Positions 35,517 to 44,171 of a stretch of DNA of 64,000 bases are shown in pieces. Each line of letters starts with the position of its first letter. The first letter of the stretch is position 1. The stretch spans positions 85,924 to 149,923 of the forward strand of contig NZ_CANMQT010000011.1 in the NCBI RefSeq assembly GCF_947500065.1, given 5' to 3'. Made by a program: the position numbers and the translations under genes. The DNA comes from an uncultured Aquimarina sp. GTDB taxonomy: Bacteria; Bacteroidota; Bacteroidia; Flavobacteriales; Flavobacteriaceae. Under the pieces are notes generated by a model. The model searched no databases. It was not told the origin of the DNA and saw nothing but the letters and a program-made list of their open reading frames with translations.

Positions 35517-36272
35517 ATGGCGATTGATAAAGATAAAAATTCGTATACAATTATTTTTGCAGTAGCGATGGTAGTTGTTGTAGGTACATTATTAGCAGGT
35601 ATATCTTCGGTTTTAAAACCTAATATTACGGCTAATAAAATTACAGAGAAGCAACAGAATATATTGTTTGCAATGGGAATTGCGGATACAGAAGATACTA
35701 ATGAGTTTGTTCCAGCGGAAAAAGCTCAGGAGTTATTTGATAAATATGTAGGTGATGAGCAGTATATTATTACTGGTAACGCTGCTGAGAAAACTACAGA
35801 TGCTTTTAACATAGAAGTTAAAAAAGAAAATGATAAGGTAAAACAAGATCCTGATTATCAAAGAAAACTTCCTCTATTTATAGGTAAGAAAGATGGAGAA
35901 GAGTTCTATGTGGTGCCTATGAGAGGTAATGGTCTTTGGGATGCGATCTGGGGTTATGTTTCTTTAGATAAAGAGTTTAAGACTGTTAAAGGAGCATTTT
36001 TTGACCATAAAGGAGAAACTCCAGGATTAGGAGCTAATATCAAAGAAGCTTATTTTAGAGATGATTTTATAGGGGAAAGTATTTTAGATGCTTCAGGAAA
36101 CTATAAAGGAATTACTGTAAAGAAAGGTAATGCAGATCCTAAAAATGTAGATAAAAGCGATAATGAAGTAGATGCGATGGCTGGTGCGACAATTACCGGT
36201 GATGGTGTTACTGCAATGGTGAAGAAGGGAATTAGAATGTATCAACCTTATTTCGAAACTTTAAAAAAATAA
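35517..36272 (+). CDS. nqrC: Na+-translocating NADH:quinone reductase subunit C
   Basis: 251 residues: one N-terminal membrane anchor (about 10-30) and a periplasmic FMN-binding domain. The flavinylation motif is DAMAGATITGDGV with Thr225, matching the ApbE target pattern; GETPGLGANI precedes it. ApbE encoded further right would attach the FMN. The start codon lies 2 bp past the nqrB stop. Confidence 0.96.
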   Translation: MAIDKDKNSYTIIFAVAMVVVVGTLLAGISSVLKPNITANKITEKQQNILFAMGIADTEDTNEFVPAEKAQELFDKYVGDEQYIITGNAAEKTTDAFNIEVKKENDKVKQDPDYQRKLPLFIGKKDGEEFYVVPMRGNGLWDAIWGYVSLDKEFKTVKGAFFDHKGETPGLGANIKEAYFRDDFIGESILDASGNYKGITVKKGNADPKNVDKSDNEVDAMAGATITGDGVTAMVKKGIRMYQPYFETLKK

Positions 36273-36275
36273 CAA

Positions 36276-36974
36276 ATGGCTGAAGTAACAGAAGAAAAAG
36301 TTGTAGCTAAAGTAAAAGAGCCTAAAGAGCCTTTATTTTCGAAGAAAAATAAGAAACTACTATCGGATCCTCTTACAGATAACAATCCAATTACGATACA
36401 GGTATTAGGTATTTGTTCTGCATTGGCAATTACGGCACAATTGAAGCCATCGATTGTAATGGCAATCTCGGTAATTTTTGTATTAGGTATTGGTAATGTA
36501 GTAATCTCTTTAATGAGAAATATCATACCATCTAAAATTAGAATTATTGTTCAATTAGTTGTGGTAGCGGCTTTAGTAATTGTAGTAGATCAGGTGTTAA
36601 AGGCATTTGCATATACATTGAGTAAAGAACTTTCGGTTTTTATTGGTTTGATTATTACCAACTGTATCATTATGGGACGTTTTGAAGCTTTTGCTTTAGG
36701 TAATGGTCCTTGGAAATCTTTCCTTGATGGTATTGGTAATGCTGCTGGATATGGTGTTTTATTGATTATTGTAGCTTTCTTTAGAGAGTTGTTAGGTTCA
36801 GGAACATTATTTGGAGCTAAAGTATTAGGAGATCCAATTGAGAAAACTGGATTGTATGCTTTTGGATATGAAAATAATGGTTTTATGGTATTGGCACCAA
36901 TGGCTTTAATAACTGTAGGAATTATTATCTGGATTCAGAGAAGTAAAAATAAAGCACTAATCGAAGATCACTAG
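36276..36974 (+). CDS. nqrD: Na+-translocating NADH:quinone reductase subunit D
   Basis: 232 residues with six membrane helices. The NCIIMGRFEAFALGNGPW segment holds the Cys that, with NqrE, ligates the intramembrane iron centre, and the first half shows LGICSALAITAQLKPS with the second conserved Cys. The N-terminal 35 residues are a charged extension (EEKVVAKVKEPKEPLFSKK). Three bases after nqrC. Confidence 0.96.
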   Translation: MAEVTEEKVVAKVKEPKEPLFSKKNKKLLSDPLTDNNPITIQVLGICSALAITAQLKPSIVMAISVIFVLGIGNVVISLMRNIIPSKIRIIVQLVVVAALVIVVDQVLKAFAYTLSKELSVFIGLIITNCIIMGRFEAFALGNGPWKSFLDGIGNAAGYGVLLIIVAFFRELLGSGTLFGAKVLGDPIEKTGLYAFGYENNGFMVLAPMALITVGIIIWIQRSKNKALIEDH

Positions 36975-36991
36975 AAAAGTTCACAGTTATG

Positions 36992-37015
36992 AGTTGAAAC
37001 TATATGTTTTCAACT
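36992..37015 (+). other. Intercistronic hairpin between nqrD and nqrE
   Basis: Stem AGTTGAAAC / GTTTTCAACT (one bulge) with a 5-nt loop, inside the only sizeable gap (62 bp) in the operon. It is not followed by a T tract, so it is unlikely to be a terminator; RNA processing or stability control are possible. Confidence 0.4.
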
Positions 37016-37036
37016 ACAACTAAAAACGTATAAAAA

Positions 37037-37747
37037 ATGGAACATTTAGAATTATTTTTAAAATCAATCTTTATAGATAATATGGTATTCGCATTCTTCT
37101 TAGGGATGTGTTCATACTTAGCTGTATCTAAAAAGGTATCGACAGCGGTTGGTCTTGGAGCGGCAGTTATATTCGTTTTGGCAATTACAGTACCATTAAA
37201 CTTTTTATTGGATAAATATATTCTTAGAGAAGGTGCTCTAGTTTGGTTAGGTCCAGAATATGCAGATTATGATTTAAGCTTCTTAACGTTTATTTTATTT
37301 ATTGCTACTATCGCTACGATGGTACAGTTAGTAGAAATTGTTGTTGAGAAATTCTCACCATCACTATATAACTCTTTAGGTATTTTCTTACCGTTAATAG
37401 CAGTAAACTGTGCAATCCTTGGAGGATCATTGTTTATGCAGCAAAAAGAATTTGCTACAATTACGCATGCGGGAGTATACGGAATTGGTTCAGGAATCGG
37501 ATGGTTCTTAGCGATTCTTGCAATTGCAGCTATTAGAGAAAAGATTAGATACTCTAATGTTCCTGCACCACTACGTGGATTAGGAATTACTTTTATTCTA
37601 ACTGGGCTTATGGCGATTGGTTTTATGAGTTTTGGAGGAATGCTTACAGGAGGAGATGAAGAAGAGGCAAAAAAAGAAACCGTACAGGTAGAAGAAAAAA
37701 CTGCTAAAGAAGTAGCAGAAAACACTAACGTTTCAACACTTAAATAA
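37037..37747 (+). CDS. nqrE: Na+-translocating NADH:quinone reductase subunit E
   Basis: 236 residues, six membrane helices, inverted-topology partner of NqrD. Conserved segments are FLGMCSYLAVSKK and VNCAILGGSLFMQ, each with a Cys of the intramembrane iron site. The last 35 residues are a highly acidic/basic tail (GGDEEEAKKETVQVEEK, then TAKEVAENTN) absent from the compact NqrE of gamma-proteobacteria, which ends near residue 200. Confidence 0.96.
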   Translation: MEHLELFLKSIFIDNMVFAFFLGMCSYLAVSKKVSTAVGLGAAVIFVLAITVPLNFLLDKYILREGALVWLGPEYADYDLSFLTFILFIATIATMVQLVEIVVEKFSPSLYNSLGIFLPLIAVNCAILGGSLFMQQKEFATITHAGVYGIGSGIGWFLAILAIAAIREKIRYSNVPAPLRGLGITFILTGLMAIGFMSFGGMLTGGDEEEAKKETVQVEEKTAKEVAENTNVSTLK

Positions 37748-37748
37748 T

Positions 37749-39056
37749 ATGATATTTTTAGCTTCAACAATTGGAACAATAGCTATCACCATTATTTCGT
37801 TTTTAGTACTTACACTAGTTTTGGTAGGGATTTTATTATTTGCAAAAGATAAATTATTGCCATCAGGACCTGTTAAGATTACTATTAATGGTGAAAAAGA
37901 AATAGAAGTAGCTTCAGGAGGAACGTTACTATCTACTTTAGGTAATGAGAAAATATTTTTACCATCTGCTTGTGGTGGTGGTGGAACTTGTATACAATGT
38001 GAGTGCCACGTCTTAGAAGGAGGAGGAGAAGCTTTACCTACAGAGACACCTCATTTTTCTCGTAAAGAATTACAACATGGAGCACGTCTTGCTTGCCAAG
38101 TGAAGGTAAAACAAGATATGAATATAGAGGTTCCAGAAGAAGTATTCGGAATCAAGAAATGGGAAGCAACGGTTGTTCGTAACTATAATGTAGCATCTTT
38201 TATCAAGGAGTTTGTAGTAGAGATTCCGGAAGATATGGGATATAAAGCTGGTGGATATATCCAAATTGAAATCCCACAGTGTGAGATCAAATATTCTGAT
38301 ATTGATATTACAGCACACCCAGAAGAGCATGAAACACCAGATAAGTTTCAAGCAGAATGGGATAAGTTTGGTCTATGGCCATTAGTAATGAAAAACAATG
38401 AAACCGTAGAGCGTGCATATTCTATGGCTTCTTATCCTGCAGAAGGTAGAGAAATCATGCTTAATGTACGTATTGCTACTCCACCATGGGATAGAAGTAA
38501 AAATGGATGGATGGATGTGAATCCTGGTATTGCATCATCGTATATTTTTGCACAGAAACCTGGAGATAAAGTAACTATCTCGGGACCTTATGGAGAGTTC
38601 TTTATCAATGAATCAGAAGCAGAGATGTTATATGTAGGTGGAGGAGCTGGTATGGCACCAATGCGTTCTCACTTATATCATCTATTCAGAACCTTACAAA
38701 CAGGACGTAAAGTTACGTATTGGTATGGAGGACGTTCTAAAAGAGAATTATTCTACCTGGATCATTTCTATGATTTAGAGAAGAACTTCCCTAACTTCAA
38801 ATTCTATCTAGCACTTTCTGAGCCTTTAGAAGAAGATAACTGGAAAGTTAAAAGTGATATCGATGCAGAAGGAGATGGGTTTGTAGGATTCATACATAAT
38901 TGTGTAATCGATAACTATCTGAATCACCATGAATCACCTGAAGATATAGAGTTATATTTCTGTGGTCCACCATTAATGAACAAAGCTGTTCAGAAAATGG
39001 GAGAAGATTTTGGTATCCCAGATGAACATATTAGATTCGATGACTTTGGAGGATAG
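37749..39056 (+). CDS. nqrF: Na+-translocating NADH:quinone reductase subunit F
   Basis: 435 residues: one membrane helix (about 5-28), a [2Fe-2S] ferredoxin domain (Cys cluster CGGGGTCIQCEC, then ARLACQ) and a ferredoxin-NADP+-reductase-like domain with RAYSMASYP (FAD) and GGGAGMAPMRSHL (NADH). It is where NADH is oxidised and electrons enter. The start codon follows nqrE by one base; a strong terminator ends the operon. Confidence 0.97.
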   Translation: MIFLASTIGTIAITIISFLVLTLVLVGILLFAKDKLLPSGPVKITINGEKEIEVASGGTLLSTLGNEKIFLPSACGGGGTCIQCECHVLEGGGEALPTETPHFSRKELQHGARLACQVKVKQDMNIEVPEEVFGIKKWEATVVRNYNVASFIKEFVVEIPEDMGYKAGGYIQIEIPQCEIKYSDIDITAHPEEHETPDKFQAEWDKFGLWPLVMKNNETVERAYSMASYPAEGREIMLNVRIATPPWDRSKNGWMDVNPGIASSYIFAQKPGDKVTISGPYGEFFINESEAEMLYVGGGAGMAPMRSHLYHLFRTLQTGRKVTYWYGGRSKRELFYLDHFYDLEKNFPNFKFYLALSEPLEEDNWKVKSDIDAEGDGFVGFIHNCVIDNYLNHHESPEDIELYFCGPPLMNKAVQKMGEDFGIPDEHIRFDDFGG

Positions 39057-39084
39057 TTAGATTATTCTTTTTAAATAAATATAT

Positions 39085-39116
39085 AAAAAGCCGATACATT
39101 GTATCGGCTTTTTTTT
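39085..39116 (+). terminator. Terminator of the nqr operon
   Basis: A 13-bp perfect stem (AAAAAGCCGATAC and its complement) with a 3-nt loop and eight T, 28 bp after the nqrF stop codon. It can also serve the convergent minus-strand gene. Confidence 0.9.
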
Positions 39117-39120
39117 ATTC

Positions 39121-39807
39121 TTAAATTCTATAGAGTACTCCAAAATAGAAATTGTTTAGATTAATATTTGCATTAAATCCATTTCTTCTATTTACACTGG
39201 TGTCACCTTCAGAATTACTATAAGTATCTTTAATATGTGCGTAACTTAACTTACCGATTCTAGAGGTTAAGGATAAGTTCTTATTAATAAATAGATTTAT
39301 TCCTGGGGAAGCTGCTACGCTATAGTTTGTATTGTCATTTTTACCAATATTAAGGTTAGAGAGAGAAGTTCTTACTTCTGAATCTGATGAGATTTTACTA
39401 TATCCAGCGTCTAACTCAATGAATAAAGAAATCCTCTTTTGAGCAGAAAAGTAATATCTACCAAATAAAGAAGTGCTATATCCATTACCTTTAGAATAGG
39501 ATTCAAAACCACTATCAGAATAACTTTGGTTTTTAAAACTAATATATCCTAGTTTTATTCCAGTCATAAAGCTGGGGGATATAAAATATCCCACTTCTGG
39601 AATAAAATTAAAATTATAGCCTTTAGAGTCGGACCAACTTGTACTTCCATCAATATTGGATCTAAATGAATCAGAGTTTTGATTAGAATAACTCATAGTG
39701 CCAGAGATTATAAAGTCTCCTTTTTCAAAACCAAATGTTTTATTTTCTTGAGCATAAGTGGCAGATAACGCTGCTAATGCAATCATAAGTAAAAGTGTTG
39801 TTTTCAT
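39121..39807 (-). CDS. Outer-membrane beta-barrel protein (porin-family type)
   Basis: 228 residues. A Sec signal peptide (MKTTLLLMIALAALSATYA) is followed by alternating amphipathic strands: FGFEKGDFIISGTMSYS, GYNFNFIPEVGYFIS, MTGIKLGYISF, STSLFGRYYF, RISLFIELDAGYSK, YSVAASPGINLFI and a final NNFYFGVLYRI. An 8-stranded OmpX/OmpW-like barrel is the best structural guess. Convergent to nqrF, no functional link evident. Confidence 0.75.
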   Translation of the reverse strand: MKTTLLLMIALAALSATYAQENKTFGFEKGDFIISGTMSYSNQNSDSFRSNIDGSTSWSDSKGYNFNFIPEVGYFISPSFMTGIKLGYISFKNQSYSDSGFESYSKGNGYSTSLFGRYYFSAQKRISLFIELDAGYSKISSDSEVRTSLSNLNIGKNDNTNYSVAASPGINLFINKNLSLTSRIGKLSYAHIKDTYSNSEGDTSVNRRNGFNANINLNNFYFGVLYRI

Positions 39808-40213
39808 ATTGTCTTGTTTTAAAATATTTGTGAATTACTTTAAAGACAAGTCATAAAAACATTTTGTTTATTAATATTTTGTTAATTTATACTAGTATAT
39901 TTAAGTAATAAAAATAAGAATGACCCATATTGATCATCCTTATGATTTATTACGATAATTGTGTTTTACTAAGCTCTGTGTTAAAGACTTTGCTTCCGAT
40001 GGATGTGTTTCATATGATTTTGTTAAAGTGTTTTTTCTTTAAAACCTATGAGTGTATACTTAATTGTTTTCATATTACCTTTTTTGTTTTGTGTTATTTA
40101 TCTTAAAACGAATAAAGAATTGAATACACGTAATAATTGTATTTAATTTAGTGTTATACTCCTTGAGAAATACTCTTGGATGCGGTTTTAATGAATTATT
40201 CACATAAGATAAA
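39808..40213. other. Intergenic region upstream of the DUF4846 gene
   Basis: About 400 bp without a clear gene. A 32-codon frame at 40048-40146 (+) would encode a single hydrophobic helix followed by a basic tail; in AT-rich DNA this can arise by chance, so it is not called as a gene. No strong hairpin or consensus promoter was found. Confidence 0.4.
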
Positions 40214-41092
40214 ATGAAGAAATACCTATTGGTAATAGGCGGAATTGTAGTTTTAGTAGTACTGTTTAGAGTAACTTCTAAAGGAAAACAGTTAACAAAT
40301 CATGTAAAAGGGGTTGTTAAAAACATATTGCCAATTCCTGATTATATTGATAAAGAAGGAGATTCTATATCTACGAGAGTACGAGTTCTTAAGGATTATA
40401 AGAGGACGCGGTATCCTAAAAATTCTTTTCAAGAATATCTACGTAATTATAGATTGAAAAAACATGGTTCTCCAATTATCAATTATGATGATACAAAATA
40501 TTTTGCACAGCATTGGCATGATGCGATTTTAGAAGTGCCTGTTCCCGCAAATGGGTTACAGCAATGTGCAGATGCACTTATGAGGATGAGAGCAGAATAT
40601 CTTTGGGATGCAAATAGGAAAGATGAAATAGGGTTTAATTTTACTTCAGGACACTATTGTTCCTGGAAAGAATATGCTAAAGGATATAGGCCTAAGATTC
40701 GAGGGAATAAAGTAACCTTTCATAAAACAGCTTCCCCTAATTCTTCTAAAACTAATTTCTACAAATACCTGAATCTTATTTATACCTATGCAGGAACATT
40801 GTCGTTACATACGGAACTTCCTAAAGTAAAAGTAAAGGATTTGACTATCGGAGATATGTTGGTTAAACCCGGTTCTCCAGGTCATATAGAAATCATAGTG
40901 GATGAGATTGTAAATAATCAAGGAGATAAGTTGTTTTTGCTAGCTCAAGGTAATACGCCAGCTCAGAATGTATGCTTACTTAAGAACTTCGAAGACACTA
41001 GTATGTCTCCTTGGTACAGATTCAAAGAAAACACAGCTGTTTATACTCCAAGTTATTATTTTGAAAAGGCGCAGTTTATTAGATTTAAATGA
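40214..41092 (+). CDS. DUF4846 domain-containing protein
   Basis: 292 residues, with an N-terminal signal/anchor helix (about 4-20). The DUF4846 features are clear: QQCADALMRMRAEYLW near 117-132, FNFTSGHYCSWKEYAKGYRP, and the GDMLVKPGSPGHIEIIVDE and LLAQGNTPAQ pair with a likely active-site His. The fold may resemble an amidase/NlpC-type domain, and the family function is unknown. Located between nqr and apbE, on the same strand. Confidence 0.82.
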   Translation: MKKYLLVIGGIVVLVVLFRVTSKGKQLTNHVKGVVKNILPIPDYIDKEGDSISTRVRVLKDYKRTRYPKNSFQEYLRNYRLKKHGSPIINYDDTKYFAQHWHDAILEVPVPANGLQQCADALMRMRAEYLWDANRKDEIGFNFTSGHYCSWKEYAKGYRPKIRGNKVTFHKTASPNSSKTNFYKYLNLIYTYAGTLSLHTELPKVKVKDLTIGDMLVKPGSPGHIEIIVDEIVNNQGDKLFLLAQGNTPAQNVCLLKNFEDTSMSPWYRFKENTAVYTPSYYFEKAQFIRFK

Positions 41093-41094
41093 CA

Positions 41095-41123
41095 TTGATA
41101 TTTTTGTCAAAGTAGTATCTTTG
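41095..41123 (+). promoter_or_regulatory. Promoter of the 41131 gene and apbE
   Basis: TTG at 41095-41097, an 18-nt spacer and TATCTTTG at 41116-41123. The ATG of the next gene starts just 8 bp after the -7 box, so the mRNA would be leaderless or nearly so. Confidence 0.6.
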
Positions 41124-41130
41124 CTCCGCT

Positions 41131-41508
41131 ATGACAAGGATACTCACAAAACAAGAACTTCATAATCTGGCAATGAACATTGTAGGTGAAGAATTAGAAA
41201 AAAAAGGTTTCGAATTTATTGCTATTAATAGTAAGTTAGGTAAACACCCTCAATTTGTTTGTATTGATAAAGAGAATCAGCGTTATTTTGTCTTAGTAAA
41301 AGCTGTGTCATATCCAGATAATCCGCATAATTATGATATGATTTGGATGGAGTCGTTTAAGAAACATGCCAGGGAACAAGAAGCTAAAGTGTTTTATGCA
41401 GGTGTAGGGTTACAAAATTCTGAAAACCCGCGAAAACCTGTTTTCCTGAATGAAAATTACACACTAGAATTTGCAGGTTTGCAAACTATAGAGACACACC
41501 TTAATTAG
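41131..41508 (+). CDS. Conserved small protein preceding apbE
   Basis: 125 residues, soluble. Conserved-looking blocks are ELHNLAMNIVGEELEKKGFEF, GKHPQFVCIDKENQRYFVLVKAV and YDMIWMESFKKHAREQEAKVFYAGVGL. The order Glu-helix, Asp, then VLVK strand suggests a restriction-endonuclease-like fold with the catalytic Glu of ExK replaced by Leu/Val; this is inference. In Flavobacteriia such genes sit beside apbE and are often mislabelled as NqrF, but no ferredoxin or reductase motif is present. The stop is 5 bp before apbE, implying a shared transcript and perhaps a role in NQR assembly. Confidence 0.6.
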   Translation: MTRILTKQELHNLAMNIVGEELEKKGFEFIAINSKLGKHPQFVCIDKENQRYFVLVKAVSYPDNPHNYDMIWMESFKKHAREQEAKVFYAGVGLQNSENPRKPVFLNENYTLEFAGLQTIETHLN

Positions 41509-41513
41509 ATACT

Positions 41514-42509
41514 ATGATTCGTAACCTTGTTATTTGTTCTTTAGTAATATGTTTGTTTTCTTGTGAAGAGACACCTGAGCACTACTTAAATTATGCAAGT
41601 GGTGATGCATTCGGGACTACTTTTTCTGTTCAATTTATTGATAAAAAAGAGATTGATTTCTCTACATCATACGACAGTATCATAACTGTTATTAATTCTT
41701 CTATGTCAACCTATCAAAATGATTCTGATATTTCTAAGATTAATCATGGTGATTCGGGAATTGTTGTGGACCATCATTTTAAAAATGTATTTAATACGTC
41801 AAAAAAGATTTACGAAGAAACAAAGGGAGTTTTTGATCCTACAATAGGAGTTTTGGTAAACGCTTGGGATTTTGGACCAGAGGGCAAAATAGTGTCATTA
41901 GATAGTCTTAAAATAGATAGTTTATTGATCTCGGTTGGGTTGAATAAAGTTGAATTACAAAATGATACGGTCGTAAAAGAACATACTACTACATTTATTG
42001 ATTTTAATGCGTTGGCAAAAGGCTATGCAGTGGATGTGTTTTCTGATTTTATGGAATCTAAACATTATGAAAACTACCTAGTAGAAATAGGAGGAGAGAT
42101 CAGAGGAAAGGGAAGTAATTTAGTTAAAAAAAAGCCATGGAAAATAGGGGTAGAAGACCCTAATTTTGATCAAACCCAATCGTATAGCAAGGTGATTTCA
42201 TTAGAAAATGAAGCTATGGCAACTTCTGGTAGTTATCGTAAGTTTAAATTAGATGAAAACGGAAACAGGTATGCACATATAATTAATACAAAGACAGGAT
42301 TTCCTCATAAATCTAATTTGTTAAGTGTTTCTGTTTTGACTAAAACCTGTATGGAAGCGGATGCTTATGCTACTGCATTAATGTCCATGGGATTAGAAAA
42401 ATCTATAGCTTTTCTAGACTCCCATCCACAGCTCAAAACTTATTTCATTTATGAAAATGAGAAAAAAGAATTGAAAACACTCACGTTAAACGGTTTTCCT
42501 GATAAGTAA
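41514..42509 (+). CDS. apbE: FAD:protein FMN transferase ApbE
   Basis: 331 residues; lipoprotein signal with lipobox LFSC (Cys17), placing it on the periplasmic face. ApbE splits FAD and attaches FMN to a Thr of the SGAT-type motif in NqrB, NqrC and related proteins. Seen: the STYQNDSDISKIN segment, NALAKGYAVDVFSD, VEIGGEIRGKG, and MATSGSYRKF with ARIN-like HIINTKTGFP (Mg2+/FAD site). Its nearness to nqr supports the NQR maturation role. Confidence 0.93.
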   Translation: MIRNLVICSLVICLFSCEETPEHYLNYASGDAFGTTFSVQFIDKKEIDFSTSYDSIITVINSSMSTYQNDSDISKINHGDSGIVVDHHFKNVFNTSKKIYEETKGVFDPTIGVLVNAWDFGPEGKIVSLDSLKIDSLLISVGLNKVELQNDTVVKEHTTTFIDFNALAKGYAVDVFSDFMESKHYENYLVEIGGEIRGKGSNLVKKKPWKIGVEDPNFDQTQSYSKVISLENEAMATSGSYRKFKLDENGNRYAHIINTKTGFPHKSNLLSVSVLTKTCMEADAYATALMSMGLEKSIAFLDSHPQLKTYFIYENEKKELKTLTLNGFPDK

Positions 42510-42759
42510 TACTGTTTTATTGCCTTCTTCTAAAATCACCTTTACTCATTACAGATAAGGGTTCCCTCATTTATACTTTTAAGTTTTTTAGATCATGGTT
42601 AACTTCATTCTTGAATACTTAATATCGGAGATATTAGTGCATTATGATTTTTTTGAAGATTCTTTTAAAAAAGGTTATAATTTCTCCTGTAACAATGGAA
42701 CAAAAATTGCTACTGATATTATGTAGGGCAATCAACTAACTAAAACTTAAATCATCAAT

Positions 42760-43362
42760 ATGGGGTACAATGATGAGATCAAAATTTTTAATGGAATAAT
42801 AAAAGGAAATGAAAAGGTTTTAAAGGACTTTTATGAAAGAAATTTCACTGTAATTAATAGTTTTATCATCAAGAATTCTGGTACTGAAAGGGATTCGGAA
42901 GATATATTTCAGGATGCATTAATTACATTATATCAAAAACTAAAATCCGATTCTTTGGTTATAAATTGTTCAATACATACATATTTTTATGGGGTTTGTA
43001 AAAATATGTGGAGAACTAGACTAAGAAAAAAGAGTAGAATGTCGTGTTGTGGTCCTATTGATGATTTGAAGCTGGAGGATAATACGAATATTATAAAAGA
43101 TATAGAACAGAGCGAAAGAGAACAATTATTTAGAAAACACTTTGTAAATCTTAATTGTAAATGTAAACAAATACTAACCTTGTTTTTAGAAGGAAAAAGC
43201 ATGAGGGAAATAGGTTTAATAACGGGTCATTCTGAAGGGTACGTTAGGAAAAAGAAGTTTGAAAGCAAAAAGCAATTACTGGAAATGATAGAAAAAGATT
43301 CCTTGTTCTCTGAATTGATGTTTATATCAAAAGCCAAGACTGTAAATAAAGAAGTTTCTTAA
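42760..43362 (+). CDS. ECF-type RNA polymerase sigma factor
   Basis: 200 residues with sigma region 2 (DSEDIFQDALITLYQKL, then HTYFYGVCKNMWRTRLRKK) and region 4 (CKQILTLFLEGKSMREIGLITG, then HSEGYVRKKKFESKKQL). It has no adjacent FecR-type anti-sigma gene, and none is in this part of the window. The region-4 linker carries NCKC, an unusual Cys pair. Start codon ATG 42760. The regulon cannot be told. Confidence 0.8.
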   Translation: MGYNDEIKIFNGIIKGNEKVLKDFYERNFTVINSFIIKNSGTERDSEDIFQDALITLYQKLKSDSLVINCSIHTYFYGVCKNMWRTRLRKKSRMSCCGPIDDLKLEDNTNIIKDIEQSEREQLFRKHFVNLNCKCKQILTLFLEGKSMREIGLITGHSEGYVRKKKFESKKQLLEMIEKDSLFSELMFISKAKTVNKEVS

Positions 43363-43390
43363 GAATTAAAATGGAATATAAGAAGTTGCA

Positions 43391-44158
43391 TTATGGCTTA
43401 TAACATACCGGAAGTATTTCTCCAGGAGCGAGACAATATCTAGTTACTTCTTCTTTAGAAAGATCATTCGTGTAATCAACTTCATGTACTTGGAAGCCGA
43501 TGGATCTTAATTTATCAAAATAATCTCTACCATATACTCTTACGTGATCATATTGACCAAAAATTTTAGCACGTTCTTTTGGATCTGAGATACTGTTGTC
43601 TTCAAAAGTAGTTGCTCTACTTAGATCTTGCGGGATTTGTAAAATTGCCATTCCACCAGGTTTAAGAACTCTTAATAGCTCTTGCATTGCTTTGGTATCA
43701 TTTGGGATATGCTCTAAAACGTGATTACAAAATATAATATCATATTCGTTTGTTCCAAAAGGAAGATTACATATATCAGCTTTTACATCTGCCAGCGGAG
43801 AGTTAAGATCTGTAGTTGTATATTCTAAATTCTTTAAATTCTTGAATCTTTTATAAAAAGCCTGTTCTGGGGCAAAATGAAGAACTTTAGCTTTGTCACT
43901 GAAAAAATCCGTTTCATTCTGTAGATATAACCAAAGTAATCGATGACGTTCTAAAGATAGGGTAGAAGGAGAAAGTACATTATCTCTTTGATTTCCATAG
44001 CCATATGGTAAAAATTTAGAGAAGCTTTTTCCATCTATAGGATCAGTAAATCTATTTCCTTTAAGAAAAAAAGAAATTATTGGCCTAACTGCATAACTCA
44101 AGCGAATTAAAAGTGGCCTTGGGATGGTATTTAGTATAAGTTTAAAGAGCTTTTTCAT
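43391..44158 (-). CDS. Class I SAM-dependent methyltransferase
   Basis: 255 residues. The SAM-binding core appears in the middle: VLHFAPEQAFY, YTTTDLNSPLADVKADICNLPF, YDIIFCNHVLEHIPNDTKAMQELLRVLKPGGMAILQIP. The basic N-terminal region (about 1-45) has a hydrophobic stretch, and the terminal YCLAPGEILPVCYK segment is conserved in flavobacterial relatives. The substrate is unknown. It follows map by 13 bp, so likely cotranscribed. Confidence 0.82.
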   Translation of the reverse strand: MKKLFKLILNTIPRPLLIRLSYAVRPIISFFLKGNRFTDPIDGKSFSKFLPYGYGNQRDNVLSPSTLSLERHRLLWLYLQNETDFFSDKAKVLHFAPEQAFYKRFKNLKNLEYTTTDLNSPLADVKADICNLPFGTNEYDIIFCNHVLEHIPNDTKAMQELLRVLKPGGMAILQIPQDLSRATTFEDNSISDPKERAKIFGQYDHVRVYGRDYFDKLRSIGFQVHEVDYTNDLSKEEVTRYCLAPGEILPVCYKP

Positions 44159-44171
44159 TACAGGAAAAAAC

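Noticed and set aside
37267..37779. A 170-codon minus-strand frame across nqrE
   Set aside because: Runs antisense to the intact NqrE coding sequence; composition follows from the opposing frame.
40048..40146. A 32-codon + strand frame with one hydrophobic helix
   Set aside because: Could be a small membrane protein, but there is no promoter, conservation or context evidence.
41131..41508. Annotation of the small apbE neighbour as an NqrF
   Set aside because: No ferredoxin Cys cluster, FAD or NADH motif; the true nqrF is at 37749-39056.
42595..42726. A 43-codon + strand frame before the orphan sigma factor
   Set aside because: No hydrophobic or family signature, and no promoter; frames of this size are common by chance in AT-rich DNA.
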